From contig NZ_CP049143.1 of the NCBI RefSeq assembly GCF_011044495.1, positions 5,828,001 through 5,892,000 of the forward strand: a stretch of 64,000 nucleotides of DNA. The letters run 5' to 3'. This stretch comes from Roseimicrobium sp. ORNL1. Its GTDB lineage: Bacteria; Verrucomicrobiota; Verrucomicrobiia; Verrucomicrobiales; Verrucomicrobiaceae. The stretch's first letter is position 1; each line of letters starts with the position of its first letter. A program made the translations under genes and the position numbers. Under the pieces are notes generated by a model. That model saw nothing but the letters and a program-made list of their open reading frames with translations, did no database searches and had not been told where the DNA came from. This document shows positions 55,488 through 64,000 of the stretch, piece by piece.

Positions 55488-55754
55488 ATGCCCATCAGTG
55501 GACTTCTCATCACACTGACTGAAGACCACAGCCTCGCGGAGGAGGCGGTGGCAGCTCTGGCTTCGCGACCTGAGATTATGGTAGGTCCACGTCGGCAACA
55601 ATGGCTGCCGGTGGCAGTGGATGGGCGTGACTACGCTCACAGCCGGGAGATGCATGAGTGGATAGGCTCACAACCCGGCGTGGCGTTTGTCGATATCACA
55701 TCCATCAATTTTGAGACCGATTCTCCGAACGCCGCCGAATTCGTGCACCCTTAA
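55488..55754 (+). CDS. napD: NapD-like nitrate reductase chaperone
   Basis: An 88-aa protein with the small alpha/beta NapD fold: PISGLLITLTEDHSLAEEAV, DGRDYAHSREMHEWIGSQPG and VAFVDITSINFE. NapD binds the NapA twin-arginine signal and controls cofactor insertion and export. It lies just before napA in the same direction, the usual order, with 27 bp between them. Confidence 0.8.
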   Translation: MPISGLLITLTEDHSLAEEAVAALASRPEIMVGPRRQQWLPVAVDGRDYAHSREMHEWIGSQPGVAFVDITSINFETDSPNAAEFVHP

Positions 55755-55781
55755 ACATCGTCACACCAATCTAAACTCGCC

Positions 55782-58208
55782 ATGAATGCGCAACTTGATC
55801 GCCGCGAGCTTTTGAAACTCTCGGCGCTTGCTGGAGCTGGAGCCGTGGCCGCAGCACGCGCGGGCTCCAACGCGGCCGAAACGCCGCCACCTCAGCCGGA
55901 CGCAAGTGGCATCAAGTGGGACAAGGCACCCTGCCGCTTCTGCGGGACGGGGTGCCACGTGCGTGTGGGCGTGAAGGATGAGCGGGTGGTGGCCATCGAG
56001 GGAGACCAGCTCGCCGAGGTAAATAAGGGTCTGCTGTGCGTGAAGGGATACCACGTGGGGCTGGCGCTCTACGGCAAGGATCGCCTCACGCGGCCGATGC
56101 TCCGCAAGAGCGGAAAATTGGAGCCCATCTCATGGGAGGAAGCCATCGACGTGATAGCACAGCGCATCATGGCAGCGCCGGACAAGTGTGCAATCTATGG
56201 CTCGGGGCAGTGGACCATTCCCGAGGGCTATGCAGCCAACAAGCTCATGAAGGCCGGGCTTTCCAACAACCACATCGAACCCAATGCGCGCCTCTGCATG
56301 GCCAGTGCCGTGACGGGATTTCTCAGTGTGTATGGCGTGGACGAGCCCGCTGGCGCCTACGATGACCTGGACAAGTGCGATGTGCTGATTCTCTGGGGAA
56401 ACAACATGGCCGAGATGCACCCGGTGCTCTTCAGCAGGGTCATCGATCGTCGCACTCGCGGAGACAAGCTGACTGTCATCGACCTAGGAACCCGACGCAC
56501 ACGCAGCTCGGAGTTTGCAGATCACTATTTCGAGTTCAAGCCAAACGGTGACCTCGCCATCGCCAACGGCATCGCCCATCTGCTGCTGAAGAATGGCACC
56601 TATGACAAGGAATTCATCGAACGGCACTGCAACTTCCGCCAGGACAAGACTGCAGCGGCCCTCCATGGCGAAGTCATGACCTTTGAGGAATACAAGGCCT
56701 CGCTCGCGCCCTTCACGCCCGAGCATGTGGCCGAGCTGTCGGGCGTACCTGCTGAGAAGATCCAGATGCTTGCCGATCTTTTCGGCAGACGGGACATCCG
56801 CATCACCAGCACCTGGTGCATGGGGTTCAACCAGCACAACCGTGCGACGGACATCAATCGCCTGTGTCATTCCATCCACCTGCTGAGCGGCCATTTCGGA
56901 AAGCCGGGAGATGCACCCACCTCGCTGACGGGGCAGCCCAGCGCCTGCGGTACAGCTCGTGAGGTTGGCACCATGTGCCACTTCCTCCCGGGCGGCAGAC
57001 TCGTGGAGAATGCGGAACATCGCGCGGACTCGGAGAACCTCTGGAATGTTCCCGCAGGACGCATCAAACCGAAGATGGGCTACCACACCGTGCTGATGTG
57101 GGAAAAATTCTGCACGCCCACGGACAAGGGCGGCGACATCAGCACCGTGTGGGTGCAGGTGACCAATCCCGGTCAGTCACTGCCGAACCTTCACAAACTG
57201 TTCAAGGCGAAAAGGGGACTGGAGGACAAGTTCCTCATCGTCTCTGACGTGTACCCCACGGCCACCACCGAGTTGGCGGACCTCATTCTCCCCTCCGCAA
57301 TGTGGGTGGAGAAGAATGGTATCTACGGCAACTCGGAAAGGCGCACGCAGCAGTGGTTCAAGATGGTGAATCCACCCGGCGAAGCGCGCGACGATGCCTG
57401 GCAGAATATCGCGGTAGCACGCAAGTTGTTTGACCTCGGACATCCCGGAATGAAGGACAAAGACGGAAAATTCCTCTTCACCTTCAAGGACGAGGCAGGG
57501 AAGGAAGTGCCAGCGTGGGAATGGTCCCACTACCATGACATCAATATCGACAAGGCGCTCTTTGAAGAATACCGGCCCTTCTCCCGGCTGAAGCACAAGG
57601 ACCTGGCGCCCTATGAGGAGTATGTGAAAGCGCGAGGCCTGCGTTGGCCGGTGGTCCAGCAACCGGACGGATCCTGGCGCGAAACAAGATTCCGTTTTGT
57701 GGAGTTCGACGATCCCTACGTGAAGAAGGGCACGGGGATCCAGTTCTACCATTCCACCACCAAGGATGACCGTGCGCAGGTGTGGTTTGCACCTCACACA
57801 CCACCTGCGGAGATCCCCGATGCGGAATTCCCCTTCTGGCTGTGCACGGGCCGGGTGCTGGAGCACTGGCATACTGGCACCATGACCATGCGCATTCCCC
57901 AGCTACACGGTGCCATGCCATTCGCGTATGTGGAAATGCATGCGGCAGACGCGAGGGAGCGCGATATCAGCAATGGTGACTCGGTGCTCGTGAAGACACG
58001 ACGGGGTGAGCTACGGCTGCCGGTGTGGGTGGACGGTCGCGCCCATCCACCGCGAGGCACGTTGTTCATTCCCTTCTTTGATGAACGTCTGCTCTGCAAT
58101 CTGCTCACCCTGGATGTGACATGCCCGATATCCAAGGAGCCGGACTACAAGAAGTGTGCAGCCACCGTCACCAAAGCAGGACTCGCCGCCAGCACGGGAT
58201 CCATTTGA
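55782..58208 (+). CDS. napA: Periplasmic nitrate reductase catalytic subunit
   Basis: An 808-aa molybdenum enzyme that reduces nitrate to nitrite. Twin-arginine signal (DRRELLKLSALAGAGAVAAA); [4Fe-4S] ligands Cys51, Cys54, Cys58 and Cys86 (CRFCGTGC... GLLCVKG); molybdenum ligand Cys172 (ARLCMASAV). MGD-binding segments include YGSGQWTIPEGYAANKLMKA, RITSTWCMGFNQHNRATD and SLTGQPSACGTAREVGT. Catalytic residues appear intact. The electron route is napB-like / cytochrome subunits in this locus. It precedes napB by 12 bp. Confidence 0.95.
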   Translation: MNAQLDRRELLKLSALAGAGAVAAARAGSNAAETPPPQPDASGIKWDKAPCRFCGTGCHVRVGVKDERVVAIEGDQLAEVNKGLLCVKGYHVGLALYGKDRLTRPMLRKSGKLEPISWEEAIDVIAQRIMAAPDKCAIYGSGQWTIPEGYAANKLMKAGLSNNHIEPNARLCMASAVTGFLSVYGVDEPAGAYDDLDKCDVLILWGNNMAEMHPVLFSRVIDRRTRGDKLTVIDLGTRRTRSSEFADHYFEFKPNGDLAIANGIAHLLLKNGTYDKEFIERHCNFRQDKTAAALHGEVMTFEEYKASLAPFTPEHVAELSGVPAEKIQMLADLFGRRDIRITSTWCMGFNQHNRATDINRLCHSIHLLSGHFGKPGDAPTSLTGQPSACGTAREVGTMCHFLPGGRLVENAEHRADSENLWNVPAGRIKPKMGYHTVLMWEKFCTPTDKGGDISTVWVQVTNPGQSLPNLHKLFKAKRGLEDKFLIVSDVYPTATTELADLILPSAMWVEKNGIYGNSERRTQQWFKMVNPPGEARDDAWQNIAVARKLFDLGHPGMKDKDGKFLFTFKDEAGKEVPAWEWSHYHDINIDKALFEEYRPFSRLKHKDLAPYEEYVKARGLRWPVVQQPDGSWRETRFRFVEFDDPYVKKGTGIQFYHSTTKDDRAQVWFAPHTPPAEIPDAEFPFWLCTGRVLEHWHTGTMTMRIPQLHGAMPFAYVEMHAADARERDISNGDSVLVKTRRGELRLPVWVDGRAHPPRGTLFIPFFDERLLCNLLTLDVTCPISKEPDYKKCAATVTKAGLAASTGSI

Positions 58209-58220
58209 ATCCAAAGAATC

Positions 58221-59072
58221 ATGTCTCCGCTCACACCAGCTGAAAAAGCACGCCGCGCAAAGTGGCTGAAGGTGGGTGGCGTCGTGCTGGTGACCACCGC
58301 CGTAAGCGGCTTCTTCATGGGACTGCTGCAGACGCGATCGCAATTGAACCTGACGGTGCCGCTGCAGATCGTGACAGATCCGCGGGATCTCACCGAGGTT
58401 CCGCCGGGTGGTGTCCCGGTCGCGGTGTCTTACGCGAAACAAGACTGGCTGCGCGATGGCAGCAATGCGCAGTGGCGCAATGATCTGACCAAGCTCATCC
58501 AACCGCCACCGCCTCCAGGGCCATTGAAACCTGCAACAGATGAGCAACGTGCCCAAGCTATAACCAAGCGCGCACAACGACGTGCGTTTGATGGAGCTCC
58601 TCCCGTGGTGCCTCACCCGATCACGCAGGAATCATCTGCGTCCTGTCTGGCGTGTCATGGACCAGGACTGATGGTCGGTGACAGGAGCGCTTCCAGAATC
58701 AGCCATGCACATTTCTCGAGCTGCACCCAATGCCATGTGCCAGGTGGTGGAACACAACTGCACACCACGGACGGGAACCTGATGGCAGAATTCGGCCAAG
58801 GGAACACTTTTCAAGGAATAGAGTCCCACGGCAAGGGTACACGCGCCTGGCCCGGCGCTCCACCCACCATCCCACATCCCACCCTGATGCGCTCAGACTG
58901 CATGAGCTGCCACGGGCCGATAGGCCTCGTGGGGCTGCGCACAAGTCACCCGGAGCGGCAACAGTGTGTGCAGTGTCATGTGCCCACCCAACCCGGGCTG
59001 CCGGCTGGGTTCTTCACCGCGTGGACACTTTGGGCCTCAGAGAAACTAGTGCAGGAGGAAGCAGGCGAATGA
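58221..59072 (+). CDS. NapB-like cytochrome duplicated to four haem sites
   Basis: A 283-aa protein with an N-terminal membrane anchor or uncleaved signal (~residues 14-38). Four CxxCH sites: CLACH (142-146), CTQCH (168-172), CMSCH (227-231) and CVQCH (249-253). Residues 121-175 and 208-257 are two homologous units; both read RA-x2-GAPP-x2-PHP, then CxxCHG, then CxQCHVP, the pattern of the dihaem NapB. Usual NapB has one such unit and two haems, so this is a tandem duplication. It likely passes electrons to NapA, perhaps with extra storage or reach. Confidence 0.85.
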   Translation: MSPLTPAEKARRAKWLKVGGVVLVTTAVSGFFMGLLQTRSQLNLTVPLQIVTDPRDLTEVPPGGVPVAVSYAKQDWLRDGSNAQWRNDLTKLIQPPPPPGPLKPATDEQRAQAITKRAQRRAFDGAPPVVPHPITQESSASCLACHGPGLMVGDRSASRISHAHFSSCTQCHVPGGGTQLHTTDGNLMAEFGQGNTFQGIESHGKGTRAWPGAPPTIPHPTLMRSDCMSCHGPIGLVGLRTSHPERQQCVQCHVPTQPGLPAGFFTAWTLWASEKLVQEEAGE

Positions 59073-59091
59073 CTTCTTACTCCCCCATGAC

Positions 59092-59490
59092 ATGAAGGAA
59101 CGATGCTCCAGACGGGAGTGGTTCTCGAGCGTCCTGCGCCCCTGGCAGAATCGCATGACGAAACCATCTGCAACGCGGCGGGAACCCTCGCCACGTGAGG
59201 TCGTCCCATCATCGCCCGCTCATGCCACGACTACGGCACCGACACCGGTGCCAGCATCTGAAATCAGCCGCGTCGCGGTGGTGCAGGGCCGCTTCTGCAT
59301 CGCGCTCACCTCATTCTGCGCCGTGTGTGTCGAGCGATGCCCCGTGCCGGGGGCCATGGTCTCGCAGAGAGGCATGCCAACCGTGATGCCGGAAGTCTGC
59401 ACCGGATGCGGCATCTGTTTTGATGTGTGCCCCGCTCCTCGAAAGGCCGTACTCATGCTGGCGAAGAAGCCCGTTGCGCCGATGGGATGA
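59092..59490 (+). CDS. NapF-like ferredoxin
   Basis: A 132-aa protein. Two cluster motifs: C-x6-C-x2-C-x3-CP (CIALTSFCAVCVERCP) and CTGCGICFDVCP. It has an RR motif (CSRREWFSSVLRPW) and a Pro/Ser-rich linker, then the ferredoxin domain. NapF proteins are thought to assist NapA maturation at the cytoplasmic side. It may instead be related to NapG-like proteins, but it is too short for a canonical NapG. It starts 19 bp after the NapB-like gene. Confidence 0.75.
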   Translation: MKERCSRREWFSSVLRPWQNRMTKPSATRREPSPREVVPSSPAHATTTAPTPVPASEISRVAVVQGRFCIALTSFCAVCVERCPVPGAMVSQRGMPTVMPEVCTGCGICFDVCPAPRKAVLMLAKKPVAPMG

Positions 59491-59544
59491 GCATTCGGCT
59501 TCAGTCTGCCCGCTCCACAAGCAAAGCCCACTCCAGATTTTCGC

Positions 59545-59910
59545 ATGTCCGATACCACTACCGATCAAAGCCTATCCTCCGAAGCCCCGGCGAATTCAAA
59601 CGCCGACACGCCCCCCCTGCCGGAACTGCACGGCGGCATGCTCACTGAGGCGACGCTAGCGCAACTGTTTGATGACTACCACAACTGCACCGTCGTCACG
59701 GAGATCATTCCCAAATATGGCCCGCAGAACCACGTGCCGGAAAAGTCCACCCTCACGTTGGCCCAAGCACAGGATCTCCTGCAAACACGAGGAGTACGGG
59801 CCATGCAGGTGCGCTATCGTTTTGACAGTGGAGAATGGTGGGACACGATCATGGTGCTACCCGAAGGATTTCGCCTCGTGAGAATCCGCCATGATTTCGA
59901 GCAGGGGTGA
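59545..59910 (+). CDS. Small uncharacterised protein at the end of the nap gene set
   Basis: A 121-aa protein, not recognised. No signal or membrane segment; acidic-to-neutral with a compact C-terminal half (ALQVRYRFDSGEWWDTI-like beta segment and MVLPEGFRLVRIRHDFEQG). It begins 54 bp after the NapF-like gene on the same strand and ends 29 bp before the convergent glpK stop, so it is probably part of the nap transcript. A maturation or regulatory role is possible but not shown. Confidence 0.5.
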   Translation: MSDTTTDQSLSSEAPANSNADTPPLPELHGGMLTEATLAQLFDDYHNCTVVTEIIPKYGPQNHVPEKSTLTLAQAQDLLQTRGVRAMQVRYRFDSGEWWDTIMVLPEGFRLVRIRHDFEQG

Positions 59911-59939
59911 GATACCCTGCCCGATTGTCTGCCGTCAGC

Positions 59940-61484
59940 TCATTTCATTCTCGCGGACTTTCTGGCTGGCTTCTTCCGAGCAAGCCTGGACTCCTGACGT
60001 TCCCAGCCCTGCGCGCGCCGCAGGGCTTCATTCCATCGCTCCCTCAGCTCTTGAACTCTCGCCTTGGGCATCTTCGGCTCAAAGGTCTTGTCGACCTGCC
60101 ACTGGCCGGAGATCTCGCCTGTATTCTTCCAGAAGCCCACAGCCAGCCCCGCAAGATAGGCCGCACCGAGCGCCGTGGTCTCGATGACCATCGGACGCAC
60201 TACAGGAACACCGAGCAGATCCGCCTGAAACTGCATCAGCGGCTCACTCCTGGAAGCACCGCCATCGACACGAAGCTCCGGCAATTTCTTCCCGGTGTCC
60301 GCCACGATGGCATCCATGAGATCAGCAATCTGAAACGCCACGCCTTCCAATGCAGCACGTGCGAGGTGAGCCGCACTGGTGTCACGAGTAATGCCGACAA
60401 TGGTGCCACGCGCATAGGCATCCCAATGCGGAGCACCGAGACCCGCGAACGCCGGCACCACGACAACCCCACCGCTGTCCGGCACCGAGTTTGCCAACAT
60501 ATCCACCTCCTGCGCGGAACGCACCAATTGCAGACCATCACGCAACCACTGCACCACCGCGCCGCCGATGAAGACGCTACCCTCCAGGGCAAACTCGCGC
60601 TTCTTGCCCAGTTGCCACGCGACCGTCGTGAGCAACCTTTGTTTGGAAACGACCGGCTCGGTGCCGATGTTCTGCAGCAGGAAGCAGCCCGTACCATAGG
60701 TGTTCTTGCTCAAGCCAGTTTTCACACACATCTGACCAAAGAGCGCCGCCTGTTGATCTCCCGCGATGCCCGCCACAGGAACTCCCTGCAAACCAAGCGA
60801 GGTGCTGATCTCTCCATACACCTCACTCGAAGAGCGCACTTCGGGCAGCATGCTCAGCGGCACATTGAAAAGCTTGCAGAGCTTCTTGTCCCATTCACCC
60901 GTCTGGATGTTGTAGAGCATGGTGCGAGAGGCATTGCTCGGGTCCGTGACATGCGCATGCTTGCCACTGGTGAGCTTCCACACGAGCCACGTGTCTACCG
61001 TGCCAAAGAGCAGGTCACCTGCCTCTGCCTTCTTGCGTGCCCCAGGTACATTCTCCAGCATCCAGGCGACTTTCGTGGCGGAAAAGTAGGCATCGATGAG
61101 CAGACCTGTGCGCTGCTGGATCATCTTCTCATGGCCAGCAGCGCGAACCTCATCGCACATGCCCGCCGTGCGCCGATCCTGCCAGACGATGGCATTGCAA
61201 ATAGCCTCGCCCGTATTGCGATCCCACACGACGGTGGTCTCCCGTTGGTTTGTGATCCCCACTGCCGCCACATCACTGGGCTTGATTCTGGCTCTCCCCA
61301 GAGCTTCCACAGCCACTGAAATCTGGGAGAACCAGATCTCCTGGGGATCATGCTCCACCCAGCCAGGCTTGGGATAGATCTGACGGATTTCCTTCTGGGC
61401 GACCGCTTTGATCTGGCCGTCGTGATCAAACACAATGGCACGCACACTCGTGGTGCCGGCATCAAGAGAGAGAACGTAGGGCAT
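59940..61484 (-). CDS. glpK: Glycerol kinase
   Basis: About 514 aa starting at [20 protein letters not shown] (61484); earlier residues overlap glpF and are not coding. FGGY-family features: the phosphate loop [39 protein letters not shown] and [16 protein letters not shown]. It phosphorylates glycerol to glycerol-3-phosphate, the substrate of glpD nearby. It starts 5 bp after glpF on the same strand. Confidence 0.95.
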   Translation of the reverse strand: MPYVLSLDAGTTSVRAIVFDHDGQIKAVAQKEIRQIYPKPGWVEHDPQEIWFSQISVAVEALGRARIKPSDVAAVGITNQRETTVVWDRNTGEAICNAIVWQDRRTAGMCDEVRAAGHEKMIQQRTGLLIDAYFSATKVAWMLENVPGARKKAEAGDLLFGTVDTWLVWKLTSGKHAHVTDPSNASRTMLYNIQTGEWDKKLCKLFNVPLSMLPEVRSSSEVYGEISTSLGLQGVPVAGIAGDQQAALFGQMCVKTGLSKNTYGTGCFLLQNIGTEPVVSKQRLLTTVAWQLGKKREFALEGSVFIGGAVVQWLRDGLQLVRSAQEVDMLANSVPDSGGVVVVPAFAGLGAPHWDAYARGTIVGITRDTSAAHLARAALEGVAFQIADLMDAIVADTGKKLPELRVDGGASRSEPLMQFQADLLGVPVVRPMVIETTALGAAYLAGLAVGFWKNTGEISGQWQVDKTFEPKMPKARVQELRERWNEALRRAQGWERQESRLARKKPARKSARMK

Positions 61485-61489
61485 GGTCG

Positions 61490-62245
61490 TCAGGGAAGTG
61501 TGGTTTTCTCGATGACTTTCTGGGCAAAAAGGAAGTGATGTAGTCCGGCGCCGATCAATCCGCCGATGATTGGTCCCACAACGGGTATCCATGCATAGCC
61601 CCAATCAGAACCGCCCTTGCCGGGAATGGGCAACAACGCATGCATGATGCGTGGTCCAAGGTCTCGCGCAGGATTGATGGCATATCCCGTTGGACCTCCC
61701 AGTGACAAACCGAGGGCAAATACCAACAACCCCACCAGCATTGGACCGAACCCGGTGGACCAACCCTCAGCGGTGAAATTGCTTTCTGAAGGAATCGCCA
61801 GCGCGCCAAAGACCAGCCCCGCCGTGCCGATAATCTCACAGATGAGGTTTCCCGGTGTATGGCGAATGCCCGGCGCTGTGCAGAAGATGCCCAGCTTCGC
61901 ACCCTGATCCGAAGTGACGGCCCAGTGAGGCAGATACGCCAGCCATACCAGCGCGGCCCCGATCATGGCACCCACCATTTGGGCGGCAATATATCCAGGT
62001 ACTAGAGCCGCATCGAACTTGCCAATGGCGGCCAGTCCAATGGATACCGCGGGATTGAGGTGCGCCCCGCTGACCGTGCCGACGGAGTAGGCGGCAATCA
62101 TGACCGCCATGCCCCATCCGGCCGTAATCACGATCCAGCCTCCTCCCTGGCCCTTTGATTTGTTCAACAACACATTGGCGACAACTCCGTCTCCAAAAAG
62201 GATGAGCAACGCCGTGCCCACAACTTCTGCAAGGTAGGGTGACAT
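61490..62245 (-). CDS. glpF: Glycerol facilitator (aquaglyceroporin)
   Basis: A 251-aa inner-membrane protein of the MIP family with six membrane helices. The two NPA motifs are HLNPAVS and [22 protein letters not shown] is typical of GlpF-like channels with an Asp after NPAR. It lets glycerol enter by facilitated diffusion and is paired with glpK in one operon. The upstream ~95 bp hold the promoter. Confidence 0.92.
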   Translation of the reverse strand: MSPYLAEVVGTALLILFGDGVVANVLLNKSKGQGGGWIVITAGWGMAVMIAAYSVGTVSGAHLNPAVSIGLAAIGKFDAALVPGYIAAQMVGAMIGAALVWLAYLPHWAVTSDQGAKLGIFCTAPGIRHTPGNLICEIIGTAGLVFGALAIPSESNFTAEGWSTGFGPMLVGLLVFALGLSLGGPTGYAINPARDLGPRIMHALLPIPGKGGSDWGYAWIPVVGPIIGGLIGAGLHHFLFAQKVIEKTTLP

Positions 62246-62329
62246 GATGAATAGGAAGCGTTGGCACTAGTCAGCGCAGAAGCCCCTTCGCGCGTCAATA
62301 CATTTACGCGTGCAACCAACCTAGTAAGC

Positions 62330-62342
62330 GACGTTTTACGTC
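62330..62342. repeat. Short hairpin at the end of the DapA-family gene
   Basis: GACGT / ACGTC with a three-base loop of T starts at the DapA-family stop codon. It is too short for a confident terminator, and no U tract follows in the gene's direction. It could also shape the glpF upstream region. Confidence 0.25.
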
Positions 62343-63360
62343 AAGCCCCCAACCACACGTCCCGATGCTCTGCGATAAACGCATCATCATTGAGATGCGG
62401 ATATGCCTGATACACCCGGTCAATCTCATCCCTCTGCCCCGGGCTCAAACCTTCGTTTACATCGAGGCACCAGATGCCCTCCAGCAATCCTTGTCGACGG
62501 AGCACCTCATGGAGACCTGCAATACAACCGTGGTAATGATTTGCCGCATCGAAGAAGGCCGCATTGCAGTCAGTCACTTCCACACCCAGTCGCAGCAACT
62601 CTCCTGTCGGCTCCGAACCTCGCGTACGCTCATGGTATTCCACGGCACGCTGAGCCCATACCGACCAGTGCCCGAGTAATCCACCCACGATCCTCCGCGC
62701 TTTGCCGCCAAAGGAGTAGGGCGTAAGGAAGTCCGCAATGATGTTGTCATCGTTCCCCGTGTAGAGGGCAATGTCATCACGTCCTGCTTCTACGACCGCT
62801 CGAACCACGTCGAGCGTCTGATACCGGTTAAAAGGTGCAATCTTGATGGCCACCACGTTTTCAATCTCCGAAAACCGACGCCAGAAAGAGAACCCCAGCA
62901 CGCGCCCCCCGACACTGGGCTGAAGATAAAAGCCCACTACGGGCATGACCTCTGCCACCGCACGGCAATGGGCGATCAACGCATCTTCACTTGCCTCGCG
63001 CATCGCCGCGAGACTCAGCAACACCGCGTGATAGCCCAGCTTCTCACACGTCTGCGCCTCAACAACCGCCTGCTGAGTTTCACCACACACGCCTGCGATG
63101 CGCACCAATGGTCGAGCAGCCCGATTCATCTCCTCGGCAGCCAGAGCCAGCACTGGTTCATACAAGCCCACACGTGGATCACGAATGGCGAACTGCGTGG
63201 TGTGCACTCCCACGGCAAGCCCCCTCACGCCAGCCGCGATGTAGTATCGCGAAAGCGCGCGCTGGCGCCGCTCATCCAGCTTCCGCGCGGAATTCAAGGC
63301 GAGCGGATGCGCAGGGATGGCGACACCCTTGTCCAATAGCGCGCGAATTTCCGGATTCAT
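62341..63360 (-). CDS. Dihydrodipicolinate synthase family protein
   Basis: About 339 aa from MNPEIRALLDKGVAIPAHPL (63360), overlapping the GNAT stop. A TIM-barrel aldolase of the DapA/NanA type: the Schiff-base Lys is in VVAIKIAPFNRYQT, and GVHTTQFAI and GNDDNIIADFL are family-like. The family covers many pyruvate- and aldehyde-using lyases and dehydratases, so the substrate is not clear. It is the last gene of a GNAT/epimerase operon. Confidence 0.8.
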   Translation of the reverse strand: MNPEIRALLDKGVAIPAHPLALNSARKLDERRQRALSRYYIAAGVRGLAVGVHTTQFAIRDPRVGLYEPVLALAAEEMNRAARPLVRIAGVCGETQQAVVEAQTCEKLGYHAVLLSLAAMREASEDALIAHCRAVAEVMPVVGFYLQPSVGGRVLGFSFWRRFSEIENVVAIKIAPFNRYQTLDVVRAVVEAGRDDIALYTGNDDNIIADFLTPYSFGGKARRIVGGLLGHWSVWAQRAVEYHERTRGSEPTGELLRLGVEVTDCNAAFFDAANHYHGCIAGLHEVLRRQGLLEGIWCLDVNEGLSPGQRDEIDRVYQAYPHLNDDAFIAEHRDVWLGA

Positions 63361-63824
63361 ACCTTCTTCGCATAATGGATCTGACGTCCCACTTCCACGA
63401 ATCCACACGAGGGGTAGAGATGTTGGCCCACGACGTTGTTCGCCATCGTCTCAATCATCACATACGCCACGCCCTCGCCCCGGCAGTACTCAATGGCACG
63501 CTCGATGAGGTTGCGCCCAATGCCACGCCCTTGCGCATTGCTGTCCACGGCGAGGTTGGGGATGCGCCCTTTGCCCACGGCCCTGTCAATGCGTGTGGAA
63601 ATGTACCCCAATACGATGCCGTCCTCCTCCGCCACGAACACGCCATCGGGATTCACCTCGCAGTCTTCATCCACCTGACGCGCCTTCCGCCAGCGCCAGT
63701 CATGCCCGGCGAGTGGTCCAAAGTTACGCTCCACATGTTGATCGATCGCCGTGCCGTCGAATCCTTCGATGGTGATGCGCCGCATCTCTTCCAGATCACC
63801 GCTCTGATAAGGTCGTATGTTCAT
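63357..63824 (-). CDS. GNAT family N-acetyltransferase
   Basis: About 155 aa from MNIRPYQSGDLEEMRRITIEG (63824). The acetyl-CoA motif NAQGRGIGRNLIERAIEYCR is a complete Q-x-x-G-x-G loop. The substrate is unknown. It starts seven bp after the epimerase stop and overlaps the DapA-family start (ATGA), so the three form an operon. Confidence 0.88.
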   Translation of the reverse strand: MNIRPYQSGDLEEMRRITIEGFDGTAIDQHVERNFGPLAGHDWRWRKARQVDEDCEVNPDGVFVAEEDGIVLGYISTRIDRAVGKGRIPNLAVDSNAQGRGIGRNLIERAIEYCRGEGVAYVMIETMANNVVGQHLYPSCGFVEVGRQIHYAKKV

Positions 63825-63831
63825 GGTCTGC

Positions 63832-64000
63832 TCAGAATTTTCCGTCTGTAGCTTCGAAGTGCGTGGGCTTGCTGATGGTAGCACCACCTTGCCGGAGCCA
63901 TTGCGCAGTTGCTTGCATCATCGCTTCCAGGCTAACCTCAGGCGCTCCAAACCACTCGTACGAGCGGGATGCATCCCAGAGCCAAGCACGCTCTCCTTCC
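63832..64000 (-). CDS. NAD-dependent epimerase/dehydratase-like protein, C-terminal fragment
   Basis: The frame is open from the window edge to TGA at 63832-63834, giving the last 55 residues. The tail EWFGAPEVSLEAMMQATAQW, then LRQGGATISKPTHFEATDGKF, resembles the C-termini of NAD-dependent epimerase/dehydratase (SDR) proteins found in PVC genomes. It is the upstream gene of the GNAT/DapA-like operon. The catalytic part lies outside the window. Confidence 0.6.
   Translation of the reverse strand, partial: EGERAWLWDASRSYEWFGAPEVSLEAMMQATAQWLRQGGATISKPTHFEATDGKF

Noticed and set aside
55203-55655. 150-aa leftward frame across the nap promoter region
   Set aside because: It overlaps napD and the cytochrome start and crosses the predicted promoter; no family match.
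1-64000. Phage, integrase or insertion-sequence region
   Set aside because: No integrase, transposase, capsid or terminase motif was found, and gene families are consistent with chromosome background.

Overview
The window looks like chromosomal DNA from a Verrucomicrobiota bacterium, probably near Verrucomicrobiales. This rests on family content only: two PSD1 (DUF1549/DUF1553) plus DUF1501 gene pairs, a giant PVC-type CxxCH haem protein, a PEP-CTERM beta-strand-repeat protein, many twin-arginine or Sec leaders, and high GC throughout. No rRNA, tRNA, CRISPR array, transposase or phage gene was seen. Both ends are cut: an outer-membrane beta-barrel tail on the left and an epimerase tail on the right.

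1-24.9 kb: a TylF-like methyltransferase; a 1751-aa PEP-CTERM protein; a RidA protein; a secreted C39-like protease with a duplicated N-terminal module; a GxxExxY gene enclosed by about 40-bp inverted repeats; a PSD1/DUF1501 operon; a GT39-type glycosyltransferase whose stop codon lies in a second, gene-less copy of that repeat pair; a secreted esterase; a CPA2 antiporter; a PVC haem-binding protein; and a metallophosphatase. 25.0-32.9 kb: a two-component system whose kinase carries two discoidin-like sensor modules, then a second PSD1/DUF1501 operon bracketed by two copies of a paired-hairpin repeat. 32.9-41.8 kb: an S1C protease / unknown secreted protein / VCBS-repeat operon, a sugar-phosphate isomerase-like protein, a pectate lyase-like protein, a DUF1003 protein and a small membrane protein.

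41.7-49.6 kb is a sulfur regulon read leftward: Rrf2 regulator, YezD, then porin, sulfate-binding protein, cysK, an M14/aspartoacylase-like hydrolase, cysT, cysW and cysA. A 34-bp box matching at 29 of 34 positions lies over the predicted promoters of both the Rrf2 gene and the porin operon, so I infer one autoregulated sulfur-acquisition regulon with a ~290-nt leader.

50.7-62.3 kb is a respiratory island. napD-napA-napB-like-ferredoxin run rightward. A divergent, overlapping operon runs leftward with a tetrahaem cytochrome, a four-cluster Fe-S protein, an NrfD quinol dehydrogenase subunit and glpD. No napC or napH is present, so the cytochrome/FeS/NrfD module is the likely quinol-oxidising partner of NapA, and the NapB-like protein is a tandem duplication with four haem sites instead of two. 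glpF-glpK follow immediately, which suggests glycerol-3-phosphate oxidation feeding nitrate respiration. The window closes with a DapA-family / GNAT / epimerase operon.
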